Below, piece by piece: positions 1 to 8,878 of a stretch of 64,000 nucleotides of DNA. Every line of letters starts with the position of its first letter. Within the stretch, counting starts at the first letter, position 1. The notes beneath the pieces were generated by a model that did not search any database, was not told the DNA's origin, and saw only the letters and a program-made list of their open reading frames with translations. Where the stretch lies: positions 1 to 64,000 of the forward strand of contig NZ_WUMN01000003.1 in the NCBI RefSeq assembly GCF_009826935.1. The letters run 5' to 3'. A program made the translations under genes and the position numbers. Origin of the DNA: Flavobacterium sp. Sd200 (GTDB lineage: Bacteria; Bacteroidota; Bacteroidia; Flavobacteriales; Flavobacteriaceae).

Positions 1-144
1 AAAAAAGGAGCCGTTTTTTGTTTGGGGTTGTTTTGGTTTAATGTGGTTCCCGTATTATTAATAGTGTTATGTTGCTTTTAATGTTTATTTTTGCGGTACT
101 GCTTCATGAAAAAAATATCCTGATGAGATTATTTTTTCTACTTA

Positions 145-175
145 TTTGAATTTCTAATAAATAATTGTACTTTTG
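145..175 (+). promoter_or_regulatory. Promoter of rplM-rpsI
   Basis: A TTTG at 145-148 lies 19 nt upstream of TACTTTTG at 168-175, which fits the Bacteroidota sigma-A consensus (TTG, 17-19 nt, TAnnTTTG). Transcription would start near 181 and leave a leader of about 40 nt before the GTG start of rplM. In bases 1-144 I see no gene. Confidence 0.75.
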
Positions 176-178
176 CAT

Positions 179-192
179 CCCCTTTATTGGGG
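179..192 (+). promoter_or_regulatory. Small hairpin in the rplM leader
   Basis: CCCC-TTTATT-GGGG can fold into a 4-bp stem at or just after the predicted transcription start. Ribosomal protein leaders that bind the encoded protein are known for L13 operons in several phyla. Assignment here is inference from position only; the stem is short and could also be a 5' stabilising element. Confidence 0.3.
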
Positions 193-220
193 ACGGAATG
201 TTTAATTAAAATTATTTATT

Positions 221-676
221 GTGAACACATTAAGCTACAAAACAGTTTCAGCTAACAAAGCTACTGCAGACAAACAGTGGATTGTGGTTGACGCTGAAGG
301 TCATAATTTGGGCCGTTTTGCTTCTAAAGTTGCGATGCTTTTAAGAGGTAAATACAAAACAAATTATACCCCGCACGTTGACTGTGGCGATAACGTAGTT
401 GTTATCAACGCAGAGAAGATCAATCTTACCGGCAACAAGCTGGATGACAAAACGTACATCCGCCACACCGGTTATCCAGGAGGACAAAGGATTCTTTCGG
501 CTAAAGTTGTAAAAGCTAAAAATCCTGCGATCCTTATCGAGAAAGCAGTAAAAGGTATGCTTCCTAAAAACAAATTAGGCGCAGAACTTTTCCGCAACTT
601 AAATGTATATGTAGGTCCTGAGCACAAACATGACGCTCAGACTCCTAAAACCGTTAACTTAAACGACTTAAAGTAA
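221..676 (+). CDS. rplM: 50S ribosomal protein L13
   Basis: Large-subunit protein L13, an early assembly protein that binds 23S rRNA. The 151-residue product has the family signature with [19 protein letters not shown] near residue 20, the central [16 protein letters not shown] block and RHTGYPGG near residue 82. Translation starts at GTG; no in-frame ATG gives the full N-terminus, and the leading MNTLSYKT segment resembles flavobacterial L13. It forms the usual rplM-rpsI pair with only 1 nt between the stop codon and the next start, so the two are co-transcribed from the promoter at 145-175. Confidence 0.97.
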   Translation: MNTLSYKTVSANKATADKQWIVVDAEGHNLGRFASKVAMLLRGKYKTNYTPHVDCGDNVVVINAEKINLTGNKLDDKTYIRHTGYPGGQRILSAKVVKAKNPAILIEKAVKGMLPKNKLGAELFRNLNVYVGPEHKHDAQTPKTVNLNDLK

Positions 677-677
677 G

Positions 678-1064
678 ATGGCAACTATCCACAAAATTGG
701 CAGGAGAAAAACTGCTGTTGCCCGTGTTTACCTGAGCGAAGGATCTGGTGTTATCACGGTTAACAAAAAAGACATTGCAGTTTATTTTCCTACTGCAACT
801 TTACAGTACAAAGTAAGACAACCACTTAGCATGACTAACAGTGTTGAAAACTTTGACGTAAAAATAAACGTATATGGCGGAGGTATTACAGGTCAGGCAG
901 AAGCTGTACGTATGGCTATTGCACGCGCTATGTGCGAAGTTGATGCTGAAAACAGAAGCATCCTTAAACCTGAAGGGCTATTAACAAGGGATCCACGTAT
1001 GGTTGAACGTAAGAAATTCGGTCAGAAAAAAGCCCGTAAGAGATTCCAGTTCTCTAAACGTTAA
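678..1064 (+). CDS. rpsI: 30S ribosomal protein S9
   Basis: Small-subunit protein S9, whose basic C-terminal tail reaches the P-site tRNA. The 128-residue product opens with [15 protein letters not shown], contains [19 protein letters not shown], and ends in the basic tail [12 protein letters not shown]; the terminal SKR is characteristic of the family. It follows rplM by 1 nt. A 175-nt spacer then separates it from rpsB; it contains a small CCCG/CGGG stem near 1141-1155 but no recognisable gene or clear promoter. Confidence 0.97.
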   Translation: MATIHKIGRRKTAVARVYLSEGSGVITVNKKDIAVYFPTATLQYKVRQPLSMTNSVENFDVKINVYGGGITGQAEAVRMAIARAMCEVDAENRSILKPEGLLTRDPRMVERKKFGQKKARKRFQFSKR

Positions 1065-1239
1065 TATTCGTTTTGGCCTGAAGCGGCTTAGGGGCTTGCT
1101 TAAGGAAATTAATAAATTAAAAAACCGAGTTGTTGTTGCCCCGTCGAGGCGGGTGGTTAGTTTAGCATCTAAATGGTTAAGGCCGATACAATCGCCACTT
1201 TACCATTGCTTACTCAACAGAACGTAAACTATTACAAAA

Positions 1240-2025
1240 ATGGCAAATAAAGTAGAAGTTAAAGAATTACTGGAAGCAGGTGTTCACTTTGGACACATGA
1301 CCAGAAAATGGGATCCAAACATGGCTCCTTACATATACATGGAGCGTAATGGAATACACATTATCAACCTGTATAAAACTGCAGCTAAAATAGACGAGGC
1401 TAACGAAGCGCTTAAAAAAATCGCAGCTTCTGGCCGTAAAGTTCTATTCGTAGCTACAAAAAAACAAGCAAAAGATATCGTTGCTGAAAAAGCAGCAGCG
1501 GCTAACATGCCATACATCACTGAAAGGTGGCCTGGTGGTATGCTTACTAACTTCGTTACTATCCGTAAAGCTGTTAAAAAAATGGCTTCTATTGATAAAA
1601 TGAAGAAAGACGGTACATTTAACACGCTATCTAAAAAAGAGCGTCTTCAGGTAGATCGTCTACGTGCTAAGCTTGAAAAAAACCTTGGTTCTATTGCCGA
1701 TATGACAAGGCTTCCTGCTGCGTTATTCGTTGTAGATATTAAGGCAGAACACATCGCAGTAAAAGAAGCGCAGAAATTAAACATTCCGGTTTTCGCAATG
1801 GTAGATACCAACTCTGACCCACGTCAGGTTGATTATGTTATCCCTGCAAATGATGACGCTTCTAAATCAATAGAAAAAATCTTATCTCTTGTTACAGGTG
1901 CCGTAGTTGAAGGTCTTGCTGACAGGAAATCTGACAAAGAAGACTTCCAGGATCAGCCAGCTGAAGAGGAAATCTTTGATGCAGCTCCTGTTGCTCAGGC
2001 AGAAACTCCTGCTACTGAAGAATAA
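1240..2025 (+). CDS. rpsB: 30S ribosomal protein S2
   Basis: Small-subunit protein S2, a late-assembling protein near the neck of the 30S subunit. The 261-residue product begins VEVKELLEAGVHFGHMTRKW and contains TERWPGGMLTNF and PVFAMVDTNSDPRQVDYVIPANDD, all S2 signatures. The C-terminus (after about residue 230) is an acidic, low-complexity extension (EDFQDQPAEEEIFDAA), common in Bacteroidota S2. The gene order rplM-rpsI-rpsB-tsf is conserved in Flavobacteriaceae. tsf follows after 108 nt that hold an attenuator-like hairpin. Confidence 0.97.
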   Translation: MANKVEVKELLEAGVHFGHMTRKWDPNMAPYIYMERNGIHIINLYKTAAKIDEANEALKKIAASGRKVLFVATKKQAKDIVAEKAAAANMPYITERWPGGMLTNFVTIRKAVKKMASIDKMKKDGTFNTLSKKERLQVDRLRAKLEKNLGSIADMTRLPAALFVVDIKAEHIAVKEAQKLNIPVFAMVDTNSDPRQVDYVIPANDDASKSIEKILSLVTGAVVEGLADRKSDKEDFQDQPAEEEIFDAAPVAQAETPATEE

Positions 2026-2040
2026 AGATAACATTACATT

Positions 2041-2108
2041 AAAGCCGTTGTGCCGGGTGATGTTTACTTTTGTGGCATTATCTATGCATAACGGCTTTGA
2101 TTTTTTTA
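2041..2108 (+). terminator. Attenuator-like hairpin between rpsB and tsf
   Basis: AAAGCCGTTGTGC (2041-2053) pairs with GCATAACGGCTTT (2086-2098) over 13 bp including one G-U pair, and is followed by GA and seven T residues (2101-2107). This is a textbook Rho-independent terminator placed between co-directional genes. No strong TAnnTTTG promoter lies between it and tsf, so partial read-through would set the ratio of EF-Ts to S2. Confidence 0.75.
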
Positions 2109-2133
2109 ACAAACTAAATAAATACAACTTAAG

Positions 2134-2958
2134 ATGGCAAATATAACTGCTGCAGACGTAAATAAACTAAGAACTATTACCGGTGCCGGTATGATGGACT
2201 GCAAAAAAGCCCTTGTTGAGGCTGATGGCGATTTTGATAAAGCTATTGAGAACCTTCGTAAAAAAGGACAGAAAGTGGCTGCTAACAGAGCAGACCGCGA
2301 ATCTTCTGAAGGTGCTGTAATTGCTGTTGTAAATGCAGAAAAAACTGAAGGTGTGGTTATCTCTCTTAACTGTGAGACTGACTTCGTTGCTAAAAACGAA
2401 TCTTTTGTTAAACTTGCTAATGATTTTGCTGCTCTTGCTCTTGTAAGTGCTACTAAAGAAGAGCTTCTTGCTAAAGACTACAACGGTATTACTGTGGCTG
2501 AGAAACTTACTGAGCAAACTGGTGTTATTGGTGAGAAAATCGAGATCGGTTCTTTCGAAAAACTTGAAGGTGCTTTTGTTGGTTCTTACATTCACGCTGG
2601 TAACAGGATTGCTACTCTTGTAAGCCTTTCTGCTAATGTAGAAGGTGCTGATGAGGCTGCACGCAACGTTGCTATGCAGGCTGCTGCTATGGCTCCACTT
2701 GCTCTTAACGAAGAAGGTGTTGATGCTGCTACAGTTGAAAAAGAGATCGAGATCGCTAAAGACTTACTTCGTCAGGAAGGTAAGCCGGAGGCTATGCTGG
2801 ATAATATTGCTAAAGGTAAACTTGGCCGTTTCTTTAAAGATAACACTCTTGTTAATCAGGATTATATTAAAGACAGTAAACTAAGCGTTAGCGAATACAT
2901 CAAATCTGTAGATGCTTCTTTAGTTGTTACAGGATTTAAAAGAGTTGCTCTTGCATAA
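2134..2958 (+). CDS. tsf: Translation elongation factor Ts
   Basis: Guanine-nucleotide exchange factor that recycles EF-Tu-GDP in the cytoplasm. The 274-residue product begins with a UBA-like N-domain (MANITAADVNKLRTITGAGM, then MDCKKALVEADGD) and has the core motif TDFVAKN at residues 82-88, whose Asp-Phe pair inserts next to the EF-Tu nucleotide site. The Tsf dimerisation/core region follows and ends KDSKLSVSEYIKSVDASLVV. Length is typical for Bacteroidota. It is downstream of rpsB behind a terminator-like hairpin and has its own strong terminator at 2979-3015. Confidence 0.97.
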   Translation: MANITAADVNKLRTITGAGMMDCKKALVEADGDFDKAIENLRKKGQKVAANRADRESSEGAVIAVVNAEKTEGVVISLNCETDFVAKNESFVKLANDFAALALVSATKEELLAKDYNGITVAEKLTEQTGVIGEKIEIGSFEKLEGAFVGSYIHAGNRIATLVSLSANVEGADEAARNVAMQAAAMAPLALNEEGVDAATVEKEIEIAKDLLRQEGKPEAMLDNIAKGKLGRFFKDNTLVNQDYIKDSKLSVSEYIKSVDASLVVTGFKRVALA

Positions 2959-2978
2959 GTAAAAGCAAACACAAATAT

Positions 2979-3015
2979 AAAGCCCCAAATCTAATATCAG
3001 GTTTGGGGCTTTTTG
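2979..3015. terminator. Terminator shared by tsf and ald
   Basis: AAAGCCCCAAA (2979-2989) pairs perfectly with TTTGGGGCTTT (3002-3012) and runs into T residues. It lies between two convergent genes, tsf (+) and ald (-), and its A-rich left flank could also serve the minus strand. Confidence 0.85.
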
Positions 3016-3040
3016 TTTTGATAAAAATTGCTTTTACTAC

Positions 3041-4132
3041 TTATTTCAGTGTTTCAAAAGCTTCGTTGATCTCATCTAAAATTACATTGCCCTGAACAAT
3101 ATTCAGGCCGCGCTGTAAATCAGCATATTCATTGCATGCGGTTTGCCAGCCAAGATTTGCCAGTTTTAAAACATAAGGCAACGTAACATTGGTTAAAGCA
3201 AGGGTAGATGTGTATGGCACTGCGCCCGGCATGTTGGCCACGCAGTAATGCACAATATCGTTAATAATATAAGTTGGGTTTTCGTGTGTGGTAGGGCGTG
3301 TAGTTTCAAAACAGCCGCCCTGATCTACCGCTACATCTACCATTACAGTACCCGGTCGCATGTCTTTAAGCATGGCGCGGGTAATAAGCCTTGGAGCCTT
3401 TGCGCCTGGTATCAGCACTGCACCTATAATTAGGTCGTGGGTTTTAATGTGTTTTTTTATGTTATAAACACTGCTAAACTCGGTTACAACATGTGGGGGC
3501 ATAACGTCGTTTATATGGCGCAGTCGTTTCATGTTTATATCGAGTATGGTTACGTGTGCGCCAAGTCCGGCAGCCATTTTTGCAGCCTGAATGCCTACAA
3601 CACCTGCGCCAAGAATGAGTACACGTCCCGGCGGTACACCCGGAACACCGCCAAGCAATACCCCTCTGCCTTTAATGGGTTTTTCTAGATATTTAGCCCC
3701 CTGCTGTATTGCCATCCTTCCGGCAACTTCACTCATAGGGGTTAAAAGAGGCAGGCTTCCATCGTCGTCTTTCACGGTTTCATAAGCTATGCATATTGCT
3801 TTGCTTTTTATCATGGCAAGGGTAAGATCGAGGCTTGATGCGAAGTGAAAATAAGTAAAGATTACCTGATTGCGTTTTATTAAAGGATATTCGACAGGTA
3901 TGGGCTCCTTTACCTTTACGATCATTTCGGCCATTGCATACACCGCCTCTATAGATGGGAGTAGTATTGCTCCGGCTTCACGATAATCTTCGTCTACAAA
4001 ACCGCTTCCAAGTCCGGCTCCCTCCTGAACAAAAACTTCGTGTCCGTTGTTAACAAGCTCAAATACCCCTCCGGGAACAAGGCCTACACGGCTTTCGTTG
4101 TTCTTTATTTCTTTAGGAACCCCTATTTTCAT
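3041..4132 (-). CDS. ald: Alanine dehydrogenase
   Basis: NAD-dependent oxidative deamination of L-alanine to pyruvate and ammonium in the cytoplasm. The 363-residue product starts MKIGVPKEIKNNESR, with the substrate-binding Arg15, then KVKEPIPVEY (catalytic Lys near 75) and YFHFASS (catalytic His near 96). A Rossmann fold carries GAGVVGIQAAKMAAGLGAHVTILD, and VDVAVDQGGC holds the conserved Asp near 270. Length matches the Ald family; the related transhydrogenase alpha subunit is less likely because no beta subunit lies nearby. Its promoter TATATTTG (4156-4163) is about 24 nt upstream of the ATG. Confidence 0.95.
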   Translation of the reverse strand: MKIGVPKEIKNNESRVGLVPGGVFELVNNGHEVFVQEGAGLGSGFVDEDYREAGAILLPSIEAVYAMAEMIVKVKEPIPVEYPLIKRNQVIFTYFHFASSLDLTLAMIKSKAICIAYETVKDDDGSLPLLTPMSEVAGRMAIQQGAKYLEKPIKGRGVLLGGVPGVPPGRVLILGAGVVGIQAAKMAAGLGAHVTILDINMKRLRHINDVMPPHVVTEFSSVYNIKKHIKTHDLIIGAVLIPGAKAPRLITRAMLKDMRPGTVMVDVAVDQGGCFETTRPTTHENPTYIINDIVHYCVANMPGAVPYTSTLALTNVTLPYVLKLANLGWQTACNEYADLQRGLNIVQGNVILDEINEAFETLK

Positions 4133-4155
4133 GGCAGTATGTTTTAAAATTTATG

Positions 4156-4163
4156 CAAATATA
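4156..4163 (-). promoter_or_regulatory. -7 element of the ald promoter
   Basis: On the minus strand this reads TATATTTG, a perfect TAnnTTTG box about 24 nt upstream of the ald ATG. A -33 TTG is not clear; TTTACC lies roughly at the right place. ald and the transporter gene at 4281 are divergently transcribed from this 150-nt region. Confidence 0.6.
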
Positions 4164-4256
4164 AAGCATCACCCTGGTAAATTAGACGGTGTGAGGTTTA
4201 AAAATAATGATAAAAGTGCCAAAAACTTCATTTACCTTATTAATTGCTTTTTGCCT

Positions 4257-4264
4257 TATCTTTG
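4257..4264 (+). promoter_or_regulatory. -7 element for the transporter gene
   Basis: TATCTTTG matches TAnnTTTG exactly and sits 16 nt upstream of the ATG at 4281. It argues that the frame upstream of 4281, which is open back to 4047, is not translated. Confidence 0.6.
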
Positions 4265-4280
4265 TGTTTTACCCATTATT

Positions 4281-4928
4281 ATGTTTGAAACCCGTAAGAA
4301 CACACTCTTTATAATACTCGCCGGAATTTTTATTACCAATGCCGTTACAGCCGAACTTATTGGCGGCAAACTTATTTATATTGGCCCGTATGTAATGAGT
4401 GTAGGTATTATTCCGTGGCCGGTAGTGTTTATTACGACCGACTTGATAAACGAGTATTTTGGGCAAAAAAATGTGCATAAACTGTCGTTGGTTACCGCGG
4501 GGCTGATAACCTACTGTTTCGGATTGCTGTACATGGCATTGCAATTACCTGCTGTAAAAGGTGACGGCTTGGTGACAGATGATCAGTTTACTGCTGTTTT
4601 TGGTCAAAGCCTTTGGATCATTGTGGGCAGCATCGTCGCGTTCCTGGCATCGCAGGCAATAGATGTGACGCTTTTTCATTTTCTTAAAAAGAAAACGGGG
4701 AGCAAAATGATATGGCTGCGCAGCACGGGTTCTACCGTAATATCTCAGTTTTTTGATACTTTTATTGTTTTGGGCATAGCTTTTTATGCCACAGGAAAAA
4801 TGGATACGGCAACTTACATATCATCTGGTTTGGTGGGCTATAGCGTAAAGCTTGTAATTGCCATTGTTATGACACCTCTTATTTATCTTGGGCACGGGCT
4901 CATCGAAAAATACATACACAATAAATAA
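4281..4928 (+). CDS. Queuosine precursor transporter, YhhQ/VUT (DUF165) family
   Basis: Inner-membrane protein of the VUT family, known from E. coli YhhQ to import queuosine precursors (preQ0/preQ1) for tRNA modification. The 215-residue product has about six hydrophobic segments and the family blocks LIGGKLIYIGPYVMSVGIIPWP, FITTDLINEYFGQK and RSTGSTVISQFFDTF. I chose ATG 4281 rather than upstream starts because a TATCTTTG promoter lies at 4257-4264, the family normally begins at this point, and the upstream frame overlaps the ald promoter and coding region. The precise substrate in this organism is inferred from the family. Confidence 0.88.
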   Translation: MFETRKNTLFIILAGIFITNAVTAELIGGKLIYIGPYVMSVGIIPWPVVFITTDLINEYFGQKNVHKLSLVTAGLITYCFGLLYMALQLPAVKGDGLVTDDQFTAVFGQSLWIIVGSIVAFLASQAIDVTLFHFLKKKTGSKMIWLRSTGSTVISQFFDTFIVLGIAFYATGKMDTATYISSGLVGYSVKLVIAIVMTPLIYLGHGLIEKYIHNK

Positions 4929-5041
4929 TTCTCTGTTGCATTTTGTAACATTTGCAGACTTATTTACGTTTTAATATAAAATATCTTTAACACTACCCTC
5001 AAGAAAGCTTCTTTAAAAATACAGTGTCTTAAAAGAATAAT

Positions 5042-5049
5042 TATATTTG
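5042..5049 (+). promoter_or_regulatory. -7 element upstream of the TraB-like gene
   Basis: TATATTTG matches TAnnTTTG and lies 20 nt before the ATG at 5069. The -33 region is poor (no clear TTG at the expected distance), so the call is moderate. Confidence 0.5.
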
Positions 5050-5068
5050 GTAAATACTCCATATTGTT

Positions 5069-8000
5069 ATGCACATCCTTAAAAAAATACTGCTTTTACT
5101 GCTATTGGCAGGTACGGCACTTACAGCTCAGGAAAAAAAATATCAGGGACTTTTATGGGAAATATCAGGTAACGGGCTTAAAAAAAACTCTTACTTGTAT
5201 GGCTCTATGCATGTTAGTGATAAAGTATCCTACCATTTATCTGATGCTTTTTACAACAGGCTTTTGGCAGCAGATATGGTTGCCAATGAAAGCGATCCCG
5301 GAACGTGGATAGATCTTATGGGTGTTATGGATGGTGGCGGATACAGCCGCAGCGGCAATTTTTACTCGCGTTTTTACTTAGAGCCTGCCACTAAAGAAAA
5401 TCTTTACCCATTGTTCCGCTCTGCCAATTTTACTATAAATAACCTTCTGTTCAGGACTAACGAAACACAGAAAGAATATCAGGAAGAGACCTATCTTGAT
5501 ATGTTTATTTATCGCACAGGCCGAAAGTTTAAAAAGAAAACCGTTGGGCTTGAAGATACTAAAACATCGCTCCTGAATATTATGAATGTTGATTACAGGG
5601 ACATGAAGCCACAGGAAGAGAATATTGCCACCCTGCAAAAAATATTAAAAAACACAGGATATGAAGAAGCCCTGATGAATTATTACAGGGATAAGGATCT
5701 CGATATGCTTGATTCGCTCACTACACTGGCATCTCCTCCGGCTTATTTAAAAGCACTGTTGTATGACCGCAATACGGTTATGGTACGATCAATAGATTCG
5801 CTTGCAAGAAAGGGAAGCCTTTTTGCTGCGGTGGGCGCTGCGCACCTACCGGGGAAAAACGGAATTATTGAAAGCCTGAGAAGCAAAGGCTATACCGTTA
5901 AGGCTGTAAAAGATAGTTATACTGATGCCGGAAAGGCCAGTAAAGAACGTATTGAGGCTTATTTTACAAAACCTGTTTTTACAAAATATACAACTGCCGA
6001 CGGTGTACTGTCATTACCTTTATATAATGGGTCTGTAATAGAGAACCAGCAAAATATACAATCGCCCGATTTGGCAAACGGAGGCTATATTAATGTTAAA
6101 CGTCTTTTGCTGAAAGACTTTTTGAATAAGAACAATAAACTTTTTGACCACCGTACACTCGACAGTCTGTTCTATGAAAATATACCCGGAAAAATAACAT
6201 CTAAAAAGCAATATACCCAGGATGGTTATACGGTTTATGATATTAAAAACATAACCAAGACGGGCAACATGCAGCATTACCGCTACTATATATCGCCTTT
6301 AGAGATCATTGGCATAAGCATGGCCGGGGAAAAGAACTATGCGCAGCAATTTGAGAGCGAAGTATTTAATAATATTGTCCTTAAACCTACTGTGCAAACG
6401 TGGAAAGCTTACACTCCTAAAAAAGGAGGTTTTACTGTACAGTTGCCGGGCTATAGTGCCATTTATGGAGATAATGACAAGGCAAAAGCTGTTCGTGATG
6501 TTTCGGCTTACGCATATAACAATGCCGACAAATCGGCTTACTTTGTGTTAGAACGTTCTTTAAACGACAGCGAAACGCTTGAAGATACTGATTTTGAGCT
6601 GAAACGTATTCATTATGAGTTTTACAACCAGCTAAAAATCGATTCTACACAAACAAAACTCTCAGTAAATCCATCGGCTTTTATATCATCGGCAAAACTT
6701 GGAAATAAGACCATAAAGTTAAAATCGGTTATAAAAGGTGCCAAGTATTACTTATTAGGCAACGTGGGTGCTGCCGATGCTGATTCTCAAAAGTTTTTTG
6801 ACTCGTTTACCTTTATTCCTACGGTAGATACTGAAGAATATCGCGCGTATAAAGATACTATTGCAGGATATAGCCTTAGTATAGCTAAAGCAGCGAACGA
6901 AATACTTGACTTTGAGCCTAAGCGTATTTATGATGAAGACTATTTTGACGATGCCAAAACAAACATTTTTAAAGATACTTATGCAACCCGTCAATTCATG
7001 CTTTCGTCCGGACAGCAGGCAAGTGTTTTTTATCATCATTACCATCGCTATCGCAGCATTCAAAGCATAGACAGTTTGTGGGCAGGGTTTAAAAAATATA
7101 TTACTGATAGTGATGATTTGGAGCCCGAAACTGATTATAACGCTGTTGGCACCGTTTATGCAGATGATATTGCTATAGCTGATTATAGTGTGGCTACAGA
7201 TAAAGCATCGTTGTGGGATGCTATAATAAATAAAAAAAACTCTAAAATTACCCTTATCAATGAAGTGAAACAGCACCTTGATAAAGATGACGTTTATACT
7301 TATGAGGGCATGGCCATTTCTGGTAACAACACTCAGGCTATTAAGTTTAAGGCTTACTATCGCAGGGGTAGCAGCTATCTTGTAAGTGCGCTGGTCGATA
7401 AAAGTTACAAGAACGATGATCCGGCTATAGAAAAGGTGTTTAACTCGTTTGAATTGTCTGAAAAACCTAAAGCAGATGATCTGCAGGACGACCGCCTGCA
7501 ATTATTTATTGAAGATGCCCAAAGCGAACACGACAGCATTCGATACAGTGCATTGGCATCTGTGCAGCATCTTACTTTAACCGCAAAAGACCTGCCTGTA
7601 TTGAAGGGTTTTATGGAAGATTTTGATTTTACCGCCGAAGAAACAACAGCATTAACAGAGTTGTACATAAAACTGAGCGGTTTAAAAGATCCTGCCATTA
7701 TACCGTTTTTAGAAAAGCAGTATAAGCGTGAAGACAGTAATACTATAATACAGTTTGCGGTTTTAAAAGCCCTTGCTTCTTTTAAATCGAAAGGGGGCTA
7801 TAAGAAAATAAAAGAGCTAATGGATTTTGATCTTCCGGTGCCCGATAACAGTTATGAAGTTGCAGGCCTGTTTGCCGATTTTAGTGATGATACCAATAAT
7901 AGTTCTTTGCTTTTTCCTGACGTTATGCAGTATTACAGTGTGCCTGAATATCATGAACCTGTAGTGTTGTTTACAGCCCATCTTCTTGTAGATAATGCTA

Positions 8001-8779
8001 TTAATGCCAAAAAGCTTAAGAGTTACAAAAAAATGCTGATTACCAATACACGCCTCGAAATTAAGCGTACCAAAAGCCGTAAGGCAAATGAAGAAACAGG
8101 TAGTGATAATTATTATGATGGCGCTAACGACACCTCTAAACTGCAAAACTATGTAGAACTGTTGTATGCCTTTAAAAAAGATAAGGAGGTTGCTAACTTG
8201 TTTGAATCTATTAAAAAGTTAAATAATAAAGAAACCAACCTGCAATTGGCTTTACTCGATATTAAGAGCGGGAATGCAGGGCAGGCAGAAATAAATGCTC
8301 TTTTAAACGACCCTGAAACTTTGTTTAGTGTATATAAATTGCTTGCGGCTAAAAAAGAGAACGAACTGCTTAAAGATATTACTGATGAGCAATTGTCGGC
8401 GTCGGCTATAAGAACAATAACAAATATAGATGCCAAAAAAGATGTTATAACCTTTTTAGATAAAAAAACAGTTAGCCACAATGGCAATAAAGTAAGTTTC
8501 TATTTTTATAAAATTAAAACAACGCCGGCAAACGTAGGTGGCTACAACCATGCTTCCGAGAAACTTGCAGCAATAGCATTTGTAAATAATGGCAACCGCA
8601 TTAATATTGCCGCATATAAAAATGCGGGTTTAAAACGCATTACGGCTCAGGATGACCTTGAAGAAATTAAGTCGACCATTATAGATGCTGCTTTAAATGC
8701 AGGCAACAGCAGGGCTACCTTTGGCAATGGCAGCGATAATTTTGATGCAGGAATGTTTGAAGAAGATATCGATTATTAA
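5069..8779 (+). CDS. Very large exported TraB/GumN-like protein with C-terminal extension
   Basis: The 1236-residue product starts with a Sec signal peptide (MHILKKILLLLLLAGTALTAQ). Residues about 25-290 form a TraB/PrgY/GumN-type domain: LLWEISGNGLKKNSYLYGSMHVSD near 30-55 and the closing motif AAVGAAHLPGKNGIIESLRSKGY near 252-275. The family is a TIKI-like metalloprotease clan, but activity is not established here. The remaining 900 residues are unlike classical GumN (about 280 residues). They include tyrosine- and aspartate-rich beta segments and, near 830-930, short helical repeats reminiscent of HEAT repeats. The last residues (GMFEEDIDY) are acidic. Location is probably periplasm or cell surface; no T9SS sorting domain is visible. 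The gene stands alone between a promoter and a terminator. Confidence 0.75.
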   Translation: MHILKKILLLLLLAGTALTAQEKKYQGLLWEISGNGLKKNSYLYGSMHVSDKVSYHLSDAFYNRLLAADMVANESDPGTWIDLMGVMDGGGYSRSGNFYSRFYLEPATKENLYPLFRSANFTINNLLFRTNETQKEYQEETYLDMFIYRTGRKFKKKTVGLEDTKTSLLNIMNVDYRDMKPQEENIATLQKILKNTGYEEALMNYYRDKDLDMLDSLTTLASPPAYLKALLYDRNTVMVRSIDSLARKGSLFAAVGAAHLPGKNGIIESLRSKGYTVKAVKDSYTDAGKASKERIEAYFTKPVFTKYTTADGVLSLPLYNGSVIENQQNIQSPDLANGGYINVKRLLLKDFLNKNNKLFDHRTLDSLFYENIPGKITSKKQYTQDGYTVYDIKNITKTGNMQHYRYYISPLEIIGISMAGEKNYAQQFESEVFNNIVLKPTVQTWKAYTPKKGGFTVQLPGYSAIYGDNDKAKAVRDVSAYAYNNADKSAYFVLERSLNDSETLEDTDFELKRIHYEFYNQLKIDSTQTKLSVNPSAFISSAKLGNKTIKLKSVIKGAKYYLLGNVGAADADSQKFFDSFTFIPTVDTEEYRAYKDTIAGYSLSIAKAANEILDFEPKRIYDEDYFDDAKTNIFKDTYATRQFMLSSGQQASVFYHHYHRYRSIQSIDSLWAGFKKYITDSDDLEPETDYNAVGTVYADDIAIADYSVATDKASLWDAIINKKNSKITLINEVKQHLDKDDVYTYEGMAISGNNTQAIKFKAYYRRGSSYLVSALVDKSYKNDDPAIEKVFNSFELSEKPKADDLQDDRLQLFIEDAQSEHDSIRYSALASVQHLTLTAKDLPVLKGFMEDFDFTAEETTALTELYIKLSGLKDPAIIPFLEKQYKREDSNTIIQFAVLKALASFKSKGGYKKIKELMDFDLPVPDNSYEVAGLFADFSDDTNNSSLLFPDVMQYYSVPEYHEPVVLFTAHLLVDNAINAKKLKSYKKMLITNTRLEIKRTKSRKANEETGSDNYYDGANDTSKLQNYVELLYAFKKDKEVANLFESIKKLNNKETNLQLALLDIKSGNAGQAEINALLNDPETLFSVYKLLAAKKENELLKDITDEQLSASAIRTITNIDAKKDVITFLDKKTVSHNGNKVSFYFYKIKTTPANVGGYNHASEKLAAIAFVNNGNRINIAAYKNAGLKRITAQDDLEEIKSTIIDAALNAGNSRATFGNGSDNFDAGMFEEDIDY

Positions 8780-8819
8780 TTTTTTACTTCTGCATGTAAA
8801 GAATTATTTTCAAAACAAT

Positions 8820-8851
8820 AAGGCTGTCATAATTATTTTGACAGCCTTTTT
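8820..8851. terminator. Terminator between convergent genes
   Basis: AAGGCTGTCA (8820-8829) pairs with TGACAGCCTT (8839-8848) and is followed by T residues. It ends the TraB-like gene and may also serve the ferritin-like gene that ends at 8879 on the other strand. Confidence 0.8.
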
Positions 8852-8878
8852 CTATTTATTGAGCTATAAACAAAGTAT

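Noticed and set aside
1003-1227. An open frame of 74 codons overlapping the end of rpsI
   Set aside because: It overlaps the conserved rpsI tail in another frame and has no recognisable motif or promoter.
4047-4280. Upstream extension of the queuosine-transporter frame
   Set aside because: It overlaps ald on the other strand and contains the promoters of both genes; the family normally starts at 4281.
6755-7501. A 248-codon open frame on the minus strand inside the TraB-like gene
   Set aside because: Antisense to a long continuous gene with a signal peptide and consistent codon use; no motif seen.
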